NCBI GenBank assembly: GCA_019639195.1
Contig: JAHBSI010000001.1
Coordinates: 930,001-994,000, forward strand
DNA from: Acidobacteriota bacterium
Lineage (GTDB): Bacteria; Acidobacteriota; Blastocatellia; Pyrinomonadales; Pyrinomonadaceae
Length of the DNA stretch: 64,000 nt
Reading direction: 5' to 3'
A program made the translations under genes and the position numbers. Below are positions 7,945-15,684 of the stretch, in pieces (position 1 is the first letter of the stretch; every line of letters begins with the position of its first letter). Below the pieces are notes generated by a model that did no database searches, was not told the origin of the DNA, and saw only the letters and a list, made by a program, of their open reading frames with translations.

Positions 7945-9087
7945 CTATTGCTCGGGAGGTTGCGACTCGATCAGCAGGACCCGGCGTTTTGCCTGTACGA
8001 CAAGGCCCGGACGCTTCGACGTGACCTCGATCTGGCGTTCGGCGACGCCGTGTTGTGCCGAAACCGGGATCTTCGGGGCGTAGGTGACAACATATGCCGA
8101 ATCGATCATACGGCCGACGAGCGCCGTCTTGTCTTCCATCTCGTCGATCGACATTGGCCCGATGAATTCACCGTTCGTGTCCTCGGCGATCTTTTCAAGC
8201 TGTTTCTCGGACGCGACCAGGTCCTTTTCGCGAGTCTTCAGCCGGGCAAGAAATGGGCGGTCAACGACGAAAACCCTCGCTTTTGGAGCCTTTGCAACAT
8301 CGCGTGCTCCATTCGGCAGATCATTGGCGATCTGGTCGGGCATCGCTTTTGGCGGCGGTGTCTTTGTTTTGCCTTTTGTGCGCGGCTCGATGTCCGCAGC
8401 CTCCATCGCGGCGTAACTCAGCACGTGAATGGTAATGTTTGCGGCACGAAGGCGATCGAATGCTGCAGTCTTTTGAGCCGCAGTTGCCGAACTGTCGGTA
8501 CCGTCGGTGATGAGGACGAGTTGGTTATTATCGCTTTCGGTGCGTGCAAAGATAGCGGCCGCCATGTCCAAGGCATCAACAAACGCAGACCTTGTCCCAA
8601 AATTCGAACTGTTCACCGCCGCACGGCTCACCGTCCGATCAAGCGTCCAACTCGAAAGGATCTCCGGCTTGTTCGCGTATGACATCACGGCGACCTTGTC
8701 TTCCGGGCGGAGCGAATTTATGAGTGCGATCGCGACCTTGCGTGTTTTATCGAGTGTTTTGACGACGCGCATCTCACCGCCGGTATCCATTACAACCAGC
8801 ACATTCGCCGGCAGGTATCTTACGCTTGTAGCCTGATGCAGTATGTTGTCCTCGCGGATCACAAGGTCATCGGTCGTAACACCTTTAAAGAAATCACCTC
8901 GTTCGTCGAATGCGAGAACATTCAGCTTGATCTCCTGCGTCGAGATCTTGAGTTCCGGTTCGGGTGTCGGAGACGGTATCGGCGTAGGCGAAACGCGGCC
9001 CGATTGAGCAATGGCAGCGGACGCAAGCAGGAGAATTGCCGGCAAAATACCGAAAAGTAAGGATCGTTGAGGTTTAAGATGCATCAT
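7945..9087 (-). CDS. Exported VWFA-related protein (acidobacterial type) with degenerate MIDAS
   Basis: The ATG at 9087 gives 380 residues with a clear signal peptide (SLLFGILPAILLLASAAIAQ). A TTG at 9147 would add 20 residues and overlap the upstream stop, but would bury the signal. After a Pro-rich linker comes the acidobacterial VWFA pattern: KLNVLAFDERGDFFKGVTTDD, LVIREDN, then the Rossmann-like A domain. The metal site reads VVMDTGGEMR where DxSxS is expected, so both serines are missing. LVLITDGTDSS is the later acidic strand. Function is unknown; surface or periplasmic binding is the usual inference for this family. Confidence 0.7.
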   Translation of the reverse strand: MMHLKPQRSLLFGILPAILLLASAAIAQSGRVSPTPIPSPTPEPELKISTQEIKLNVLAFDERGDFFKGVTTDDLVIREDNILHQATSVRYLPANVLVVMDTGGEMRVVKTLDKTRKVAIALINSLRPEDKVAVMSYANKPEILSSWTLDRTVSRAAVNSSNFGTRSAFVDALDMAAAIFARTESDNNQLVLITDGTDSSATAAQKTAAFDRLRAANITIHVLSYAAMEAADIEPRTKGKTKTPPPKAMPDQIANDLPNGARDVAKAPKARVFVVDRPFLARLKTREKDLVASEKQLEKIAEDTNGEFIGPMSIDEMEDKTALVGRMIDSAYVVTYAPKIPVSAQHGVAERQIEVTSKRPGLVVQAKRRVLLIESQPPEQ

Positions 9088-9143
9088 TTCAAAAACAGTT
9101 TGATGCAGCGGCTCCGATTTTCTTTGCACACTCGGACCGCCTG

Positions 9144-10220
9144 TCAAAGTTCCGGGTTCTCTTCGACAAAATCGATCAGATTCTCAACATAGCTCGGGAA
9201 ACGCGGACATTCGATCTTGTGGTTAGCGAGCAGCTTGTCGGCGTCAGCCGTGTCATATTCCTGCTCGATAAAGAAATACGGCACGCCGTAGTGCGGCAGG
9301 CCGGTGATCGGCGGCGAGATCGATGTGTTCAGAAACCACTTAGTGAGGGCGATCGACGGGGCAAACTCGGACTTTCGGCCGGTCAACGCGAATGCGATAG
9401 CGTCGAATAATTCCCGTGTAGTGAGTGGATCGGGGTCCGCGATGGCAAGTGTCTTTCCCTTTGCCGCTTCGTCTTCAGAGAGGGCCGCGATGGCGTCCAC
9501 CACAAAATCGACCGGCACAAGATTCAGTTTAACGCGTTTATTTCCAACATTTAGGATCCGCAGAATGATCGGTGCCTTTCTGAGATAGTGGATCAGGTAA
9601 TAGATGCCGTCGTATTTTGCGGTCTCGCCGCTCTTTGAGTCGCCAACGACGACCGACGGGCGAAAGATGGTGATCGGAAGCTTATCCTTGAGTCTTTCGA
9701 CCTCCATTTCAGCAAGATATTTGCTCTCTTCGTAATGATTCTTGAAGCCGGCGGCGTGTTCCAATTCCGTTTCAAGAATACGGCCGGTTCGCTCACCCGC
9801 GACGTAACAAGTTGAAATGTAGTTATACCGGCGGAGGTTCGCGATCTCGCCGACCAGCTCGTTCACATGACGTGTCCCGTCAACATTCACGCTCAACGCC
9901 GTTTCCTTGTCGATCCCGAGGTCGTAAACAGCGGCGAAATGGAATACGGTCGTTACCTCGCGACGGATCGCCTCGAGGTCTTCTTCCGAAGCTCCGAGGT
10001 TGGGCTCACGAATATCGCCCTCGATGATCGAAAAACATTCAAGCGGTGTCGCGGCTTCTTCTGAGATCGCTCCGACCTCTTCCATTGCCTGTTCAACGAA
10101 TTTCGGCTGCACGAGAAGGAAGAACTGGACATCCGAGCGCGCAAGTTTCTCGACAAGGCGGGTCGCAAGAAAGCCGGGAAATCCCGTTACAAGGATCGTT
10201 TCGCGAAAAAGCACGTTCAC
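9144..10220 (-). CDS. Extended SDR / male-sterility-type NAD(P)-binding reductase
   Basis: 358 residues. A Rossmann motif TGFPGFLATRL (about 12-22), the DxxD-like EGDIREPNLG, and the YxxxK catalytic pair in HYEESKYLAEMEVER (about 162-176) mark an extended SDR of the NAD_binding_4 group, which includes thioester and fatty-acyl reductase domains. It then has FRPSVVVGDSKSGE, the substrate-side motif. The protein is free-standing, without carrier or adenylation domains. The substrate is unknown; an acyl-thioester or a sugar nucleotide would both fit. Confidence 0.75.
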   Translation of the reverse strand: MNVLFRETILVTGFPGFLATRLVEKLARSDVQFFLLVQPKFVEQAMEEVGAISEEAATPLECFSIIEGDIREPNLGASEEDLEAIRREVTTVFHFAAVYDLGIDKETALSVNVDGTRHVNELVGEIANLRRYNYISTCYVAGERTGRILETELEHAAGFKNHYEESKYLAEMEVERLKDKLPITIFRPSVVVGDSKSGETAKYDGIYYLIHYLRKAPIILRILNVGNKRVKLNLVPVDFVVDAIAALSEDEAAKGKTLAIADPDPLTTRELFDAIAFALTGRKSEFAPSIALTKWFLNTSISPPITGLPHYGVPYFFIEQEYDTADADKLLANHKIECPRFPSYVENLIDFVEENPEL

Positions 10221-10262
10221 TATATTACCAAGTCCTGCAATAACAGCATACGGGAAAGTATC

Positions 10263-10291
10263 TTGTCTTTTTGTCGCATTGCGAACACAAT
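10263..10291 (+). promoter_or_regulatory. Candidate sigma-70 promoter of the CBS-hsp20-lon cluster
   Basis: TTGTCT (10263-10268), 17 bases, then CACAAT (10286-10291), directly ahead of the AAGGAG ribosome site of the CBS gene. Both boxes match four or five of six positions. No CIRCE or sigma-32-type box was recognised near it. Confidence 0.35.
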
Positions 10292-10305
10292 AGAGAGAAG
10301 GAGAT

Positions 10306-10779
10306 ATGACGATGACAAATGAGGAAAGGGCGGCCTACGCGCGCAAGAAATGCCGCGAGATCATGACGACCAACGTTAAAACCGCCGCACGCTCGACCTC
10401 GCTGAAGGAAGCGGCCTTGATGATGCTTGACGGCGATATGGGTGCCGTTCCCGTGGTTGAAGGCGGTAAGATCATCGGGATCGTGACCGATCGCGACATC
10501 GTTGTCCGCGGCGTAGCTGATGGCGTCGGGCCCGAGACGAACCTCGGCGACGTGATGACCACAGAACTTTTTACGATCGGGCCGGATGACTACGTTTTCG
10601 AAGCCGTAAGGCTGATGGGTGAGAGAAAGGTAAGGCGCGTTCCCGTAGTGGAATCGGACGGCCGACTCGCGGGCATCATTGCGATGGCCGATATTGCCCT
10701 CCAGAGCGAGGATGAACAGGCGATCGCCGAAACATTGGAAGAGATCTCGTCAGGTGCAGGATTTTGGCAGAATAAATAG
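10306..10779 (+). CDS. Two-CBS-domain protein
   Basis: 157 residues made of a paired CBS (Bateman) module. The first repeat is at about 20-75 (CREIMTTNVKTAARSTSLKE, MGAVPVVEGGKIIGIVTDRD) and the second at about 85-140 (DVMTTELFTIGPDDYVFEA, VRRVPVVESDGRLAGIIAMAD). Such modules bind adenine nucleotides and act as energy sensors or redox regulators. A good AAGGAG site precedes the ATG. It lies 12 bases before hsp20 and then lon, which suggests a shared stress-response transcript. The target protein is unknown. Confidence 0.85.
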   Translation: MTMTNEERAAYARKKCREIMTTNVKTAARSTSLKEAALMMLDGDMGAVPVVEGGKIIGIVTDRDIVVRGVADGVGPETNLGDVMTTELFTIGPDDYVFEAVRLMGERKVRRVPVVESDGRLAGIIAMADIALQSEDEQAIAETLEEISSGAGFWQNK

Positions 10780-10791
10780 CCCAACTTCTAT

Positions 10792-11157
10792 ATGGCAAAG
10801 TCCATAAATCGTCATTTTCAATTCATCTCGTCTTCCCGCAATGTTCGCTCGGGAAATCTTTGGTATCCGGCCGCAGATGTCTATCAAACGAGCGAAGGTT
10901 GGATCGTAAAGGTCGAGCTCGCGGGAGTCTCGCCGGAAGATATAGTTATCGAGGTGCACGGCAAAACGCTTTACATTGCCGGAACCAGGCGCGACCGCTC
11001 GTGCGGCGTCGGCGCAAGCTATCATCAGATGGAGATCACGTACAGCAATTTTGAGAAAACGTTGAATTTCCCTGCTTCAATTGAAGGAGCTCGTGTCGAG
11101 CATAATTTCGACAACGGCCTTCTGATGATCCATTTAAGGAAAGGTGCGAATGGCTGA
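10792..11157 (+). CDS. Small heat-shock protein, Hsp20/alpha-crystallin family
   Basis: 121 residues, short for Hsp20. The alpha-crystallin domain runs from PAADVYQTSEGWIVKVELAG (about 26-45) through LYIAGTRR to the closing strand FDNGLLMIHLRKG, the usual GvLxixxpK motif. The C-terminal IxI/V tail is essentially absent, which may limit oligomer size. The 3' end overlaps the lon start (ATG 11150), so holdase and protease are translationally linked: Hsp20 would hold misfolded proteins and Lon degrade them in the cytoplasm. Confidence 0.88.
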   Translation: MAKSINRHFQFISSSRNVRSGNLWYPAADVYQTSEGWIVKVELAGVSPEDIVIEVHGKTLYIAGTRRDRSCGVGASYHQMEITYSNFEKTLNFPASIEGARVEHNFDNGLLMIHLRKGANG

Positions 11158-13603
11158 TAATACCCCCGAGAATGAACAAGAAACCAAGGCTGAGAGCCTG
11201 CCTGCGGAATTGGAGATCCCCGTTCTGCCGCTGCAGAACACAACGCTTTTTCCTGAGACAGTAGTTCCGCTTGCTGTTGGCCGCGAGCGTTCGACACGCG
11301 CTGTCGAAGCGGCCCTTGCGACTGAAGAAAAGCTCATCGCGTGCGTTACGACCAAGACCGAGAATGTCACCGGTGACGACGCAACACCAAAGGATCTTTA
11401 CCAGATCGGCACGATAGTAAACATCAAGCGAATGATGCGCAACGAGGGCGTGATGCAGCTCATCGTTCAGGGCATCGAGCGTTTCGAGGTGATCGAATGG
11501 ATCAGTGAACAGCCTTTTATGCGGGCGAAGATCCGCGTGCAATCCGAGGTGCGGGTCGTTGACAGCGAAGAGGTCGAGGCTCTCAAGCGAAATATCCAGG
11601 GGATGATCCAACAGGCTCTCGCACTCCTGCCGAATGTGCCGCCTGAGATCCGTATGGCGATAATGTCGCAGCAGGATCCGGTGCAGCTTGCGTACTTTCT
11701 CGCGTCCGTGCTTGATCTCGGCACCGAGACAGAGCAGAAGATGCTCGAATCGAGTACGGTTGACGGGCTCTTGACGCTTACGCACGCGGCTCTTGCACGC
11801 GAGCTTGAGATCATGGAGATCCGCTCGAAGATCGCCACTGAAGCACAGCATGAGATGGACAAGTCTCAGCGTGATTACGTTCTGCGGCAGCAGATGAAGG
11901 CGATCCAGAAAGAGCTTGGAGATGATGATTCAGGCGAAAAGGCCGAGGCGGAACAGCTCCGCGAAAGGCTCGAAAAAGCCGACCTTCCGGACGATGTTCG
12001 CAAGGAAGCTACCCGCGAGCTCAAGCGTATGGAGCAGCTTCCGCAGTCGGCTCCTGACTATCACGTTATCCGCACGTATCTTGAATACGTACTCGAGCTG
12101 CCGTGGCGAAAGTCCAGCGAGGAAAAGCTCGATCTTGTCGAGGCCAGAAAGATCCTTGACGAGGACCATTACGGCCTGGAAGACATAAAGGAACGTATTC
12201 TCGAATCGCTCGCCGTCGTAAAGCTCCGGCCGGACAGCAAGAGCCCGATACTGCTTTTTGTCGGACCGCCCGGAGTTGGAAAAACGAGTCTGGGACGGTC
12301 GATCGCACGTGCGTTGGGGCGGGAGTTCGACCGAATGAGCCTTGGCGGGATGCGTGACGAGGCAGAACTCCGCGGTCATCGCCGTACGTATATCGGTGCG
12401 ATGCCGGGCAGGATAATTCAGTCTCTTCGACGCGTCGGTTTTAACAATCCGGTTCTGATGCTGGACGAGATCGACAAGCTCGGCAACGACTTTCGCGGTG
12501 ATCCGGCGTCGGCACTGCTCGAGATACTCGATCCGGCTCAGAACAATACGTTCCGCGACAATTATCTTGATCTGCCTTTCGATCTGTCGAAGGTCTTTTT
12601 TATCGCGACGGCAAATCAGCTTTCGCCGATCCCAATGCCGCTTCGCGACAGGATGGAGATCATACAGCTTGCCGGTTACAGCGACCGCGAAAAGCTCGAG
12701 ATCGCCAAACAATACTTGGTCCCTCGACAGATAAAAGAAACGGGCTTAACACCCGAACAACTGGAGATCAGGGACGATGCGGTCAATCTGCTTACGACGC
12801 GCTATACACGCGAGGCAGGCGTCCGGCAGCTCGAACGTGCCATTGGGAATATCGCAAGGAAGGTCGCTTTGAAGGTCGCCCAGGGTTCGACGGAGAAGGT
12901 GGTTGTTTCGGCCGAGGAAGTTCGCGGCTATCTCGGTGCACCGCGCGTCTTTCCCGAAGAGGCGAGGAAAGAACTGCCGCCGGGAGTTGCGACCGGGATG
13001 GCGTGGACGGAAATGGGCGGCGAGGTGCTCTTTATCGAAGCAACGCTCTTGCCGGGCGGCGGCGGATTGACCTTGACGGGTCAGCTTGGCGACGTAATGA
13101 AAGAATCCGCACAGGCAGCACGAAGCTATCTCTGGTCCCACGCCGCGGATTTCGGCATCGACACTAATTTGATCAAACACAACGGCATTCACATACACGT
13201 ACCGGCCGGTTCGATCCCAAAAGACGGGCCGTCCGCGGGCGTTACGATGGCTTCGGCAATGGCATCGCTCTATACGGGCCGCAAGGTTCGTTTCGATACG
13301 GCAATGACGGGCGAGATCACGCTTTCCGGACTCGTGTTTCCCGTTGGCGGCGTTAAAGAAAAGGTGATGGCGGCGCATCGTGCCGGGATCCGTCGGATAA
13401 TCTTGCCCGACAGGAACGAGCCGGACACGGACGAAATTCCGGAAGATGTGAAGAAAGAGCTTGAGTTCATTCCGGTGAAGTATATTTCGGAGGTTCTTAA
13501 GGCAGCTCTTGAGCCGACGGGAACGCCGCCTAAGCTCGAAGAGTTTCCACCGTCGGCACGCGAAGATACACCCTCGGCTGATGGTGAGCGACCGACCGCT
13601 TAG
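11150..13603 (+). CDS. lon: ATP-dependent protease La (LonA)
   Basis: 817 residues from ATG 11150, chosen over GTG 11144 because AAGGAAAGG lies at the right distance. Domains in order: Lon N-terminal substrate domain (about 25-220), coiled coil, AAA+ with Walker A GPPGVGKT (about 371-378) and Walker B LMLDEIDK, and the S16 protease domain with catalytic Ser near 695 (KDGPSAGVTMAS) and the Lys in GGVKEKVMAAHRAG near 736-738. Length and order match LonA. It degrades misfolded and regulatory proteins in the cytoplasm. The tail is Pro/Glu-rich. Its stop overlaps that of the converging gene in TTAG. Confidence 0.97.
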   Translation: MADNTPENEQETKAESLPAELEIPVLPLQNTTLFPETVVPLAVGRERSTRAVEAALATEEKLIACVTTKTENVTGDDATPKDLYQIGTIVNIKRMMRNEGVMQLIVQGIERFEVIEWISEQPFMRAKIRVQSEVRVVDSEEVEALKRNIQGMIQQALALLPNVPPEIRMAIMSQQDPVQLAYFLASVLDLGTETEQKMLESSTVDGLLTLTHAALARELEIMEIRSKIATEAQHEMDKSQRDYVLRQQMKAIQKELGDDDSGEKAEAEQLRERLEKADLPDDVRKEATRELKRMEQLPQSAPDYHVIRTYLEYVLELPWRKSSEEKLDLVEARKILDEDHYGLEDIKERILESLAVVKLRPDSKSPILLFVGPPGVGKTSLGRSIARALGREFDRMSLGGMRDEAELRGHRRTYIGAMPGRIIQSLRRVGFNNPVLMLDEIDKLGNDFRGDPASALLEILDPAQNNTFRDNYLDLPFDLSKVFFIATANQLSPIPMPLRDRMEIIQLAGYSDREKLEIAKQYLVPRQIKETGLTPEQLEIRDDAVNLLTTRYTREAGVRQLERAIGNIARKVALKVAQGSTEKVVVSAEEVRGYLGAPRVFPEEARKELPPGVATGMAWTEMGGEVLFIEATLLPGGGGLTLTGQLGDVMKESAQAARSYLWSHAADFGIDTNLIKHNGIHIHVPAGSIPKDGPSAGVTMASAMASLYTGRKVRFDTAMTGEITLSGLVFPVGGVKEKVMAAHRAGIRRIILPDRNEPDTDEIPEDVKKELEFIPVKYISEVLKAALEPTGTPPKLEEFPPSAREDTPSADGERPTA

Positions 13604-15489
13604 GACCTTTTCGCTGCCCTGAATCGCGGATTCATTTCGATGGCTCGGGCAAAATGCTGATCGGCGAGTTCGTCCATACCGACGGCTTTCAGCCGCATTC
13701 CCAAAACAAAGTGAAACAACGGGTCGTTCGGCGTAAGCTGATCGGCCCTTTGTTGAAAGCTCGCGGCAAGGGCATCGTCACCTGCGGCCTTTGCTGCACC
13801 GGCGAGAAATGCGGTGGTGAGCGGAAGGTTTGGATTCTCCTTTAAAGCCTGCGACCACGTGTCGAACGCATCTTTTTGCCTGCCAAGGTTCCAGAGAGCT
13901 TCGCCTTTTTGTTCGAGAGCAAGTGTCAGGTCCGGGCGTTCTTTTAATGCCGCATCGAAACTTGCAATGGCTTCGGCCTGTTTTCCAGTTCGGTTTAGGA
14001 TCGCGCCTCGATAGTAATCTGCAAGTGCTTTCGCTGCACCGTGTTCGTGTGCCGAAGCGTCTGCCAGGGTTGCCGTCGCTTTTGCCGGATCGCCGCCTAG
14101 ATATTCGAGCCAGGCGAGCTTCGAAAGTGCCTGAACATTAGTGAAGAGGCCGTTGTCCCTTGCGGTGGAAAAATGCGTGCGGCCGGCAGCAATGTTTTGT
14201 TTGTCCGCCTGCGAAAGCCATTGGGCAGGATTCGCCTGAGCAAGCGCTACTTCGTCCGGCAGATGGATCGCCTCGAAGGCAGTTGCGCCCTGCCATTCGT
14301 GATAACGGATCCAGCCGCTGTGTGCGGCAAGCCCGAGCCAGAGTATTGATAGTGCAAGGAAGACCGAACCAGCCCTTGTGACCTTACCTGCTTTCTTCAA
14401 ATTGAACTGATACAGCGACAGGTCCTTGGAGACAAATAGGCGATACGTTCGCCAGGCAATGAACGTAGTAATGCCGGCGAGCGCAAGGGCAAGCAGCATC
14501 GGGATCAGCTGATACGTGTCCCAGACGGCGTAAAGGCTCAAAAGAAAGACGACGGCCGCACCGATCTCTTCTGGCCATGTAAGCGAATAGGTCTTCTTTA
14601 CCTTGTTTGAGGCTCCGAACGATGGTTTTCCGAAGCCGAAATAGAGTGCATTAGTGGGACAGACGCTAACGCAATCCATACACTTCATACAGCCAGGGTC
14701 GACAACCATTCCGTATTCGCGTACCTCTGCATGGACGATAACATTGGATGTGCAGGTCGCTGTGCAGTAGCCGCATTGATCGCACGCATCCGTAACACGT
14801 ATGCGGCCAACAGCGAGTTTGTCTGCAACGCCAAAAAAGCCGCCATACGGACACGCATAGGTGCAAAAGCCTTTTGAACCGAGAAAATAGACCGTTACAA
14901 ACCCGCAAATGAAAAGGAACGGTATCGCGACCGCGATCGTTGGGAATGTGCTCCAGAAGTCCTGCGTTACGATGTGATTAGTGAACTGCGGGATTACACT
15001 CTCGCCGGGCGGCGGAGCAAGGAAGCGGTTCAGCACCGGCAACCCGAACATATAGAGCGCCGCAAGAAGCGGCACGAACATCAGGAGTCGGGAACGAAAA
15101 GGCCGCGGCTTGATGCCGACCTTCTTAAGCAGCCAGGCGGCAAGGTCCTGTAGAGCGACAACGTGACACGCCCAACCGCAGATCCAGCGCCCAAGGATCA
15201 AGGTTGACAGGATCGCGAGTGCAAAAAAGATAAATCCGGCGTTGATGGCACCACGACTCAGGGTTTGCATCGCCTCGGACGGTTCAATTGGAGAGACGGT
15301 CGAACCGGAGATCTGCCATTGGACGAAATGAGCGACCATTAAGGCCGTGAGAAGGATGAGAGCGGCAGCACGCCAACGACTGACCCTTGAATGCGGGCCC
15401 TTGGCGGCAGATCTTTCGTCATTTGGGAGTACAGGCAGAGCCGTTGACCTTCGTTTTTCGGCTGATTCGCCTGTGCAGCTGCTACTCAT
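13600..15489 (-). CDS. Membrane 4Fe-4S polyferredoxin fused to a TPR domain
   Basis: 629 residues. The N-terminal membrane half has about five helices and two Cys pairs at helix ends, CGWACH (104-109) and CTYACP (209-214), as in NapH/NosR/CcoG proteins. Two 4Fe-4S motifs follow: C236-x2-C-x2-C-x3-C and C267-x2-C-x2-C-x3-C. Two or three more helices lead into a C-terminal half of about 200 residues with TPR-like repeats (LADYYRGAILNRTGKQAEA, LEQKGEALWNLGRQKDA, FHFVLGMRLKAVGMDELA). NapH-type proteins move electrons between quinol and periplasmic enzymes. The TPR fusion suggests docking of a partner. No oxidoreductase is adjacent, so the partner is unknown. Confidence 0.75.
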   Translation of the reverse strand: MSSSCTGESAEKRRSTALPVLPNDERSAAKGPHSRVSRWRAAALILLTALMVAHFVQWQISGSTVSPIEPSEAMQTLSRGAINAGFIFFALAILSTLILGRWICGWACHVVALQDLAAWLLKKVGIKPRPFRSRLLMFVPLLAALYMFGLPVLNRFLAPPPGESVIPQFTNHIVTQDFWSTFPTIAVAIPFLFICGFVTVYFLGSKGFCTYACPYGGFFGVADKLAVGRIRVTDACDQCGYCTATCTSNVIVHAEVREYGMVVDPGCMKCMDCVSVCPTNALYFGFGKPSFGASNKVKKTYSLTWPEEIGAAVVFLLSLYAVWDTYQLIPMLLALALAGITTFIAWRTYRLFVSKDLSLYQFNLKKAGKVTRAGSVFLALSILWLGLAAHSGWIRYHEWQGATAFEAIHLPDEVALAQANPAQWLSQADKQNIAAGRTHFSTARDNGLFTNVQALSKLAWLEYLGGDPAKATATLADASAHEHGAAKALADYYRGAILNRTGKQAEAIASFDAALKERPDLTLALEQKGEALWNLGRQKDAFDTWSQALKENPNLPLTTAFLAGAAKAAGDDALAASFQQRADQLTPNDPLFHFVLGMRLKAVGMDELADQHFARAIEMNPRFRAAKRS

Positions 15490-15684
15490 ACCTTAACAAC
15501 ACGATGGTTAGCACTCGGCTGAAGCTAATAGGGACCTTTTGGAAATACTACACAAAAGACTTGCTATTTGCACCCAAAACGGTGTAAAAAGAAGGATACG
15601 TCTCCGCGACAAAATCCAAGACTGAACAAAAGACCTGTAAGGCCGCAGTACCCATCAGGGTTAAGTGTAATCAAAGAGTAAGCT

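Noticed and set aside
7867..8682. A 271-codon plus-strand frame over the VWA gene
   Set aside because: Its translation is Cys/Arg/His-rich with no domain, while the opposite strand encodes a clear VWFA protein with a signal peptide.
10000..10293. Plus-strand frames opposite the SDR reductase
   Set aside because: They shadow the reductase codons, and no conserved motif is present.
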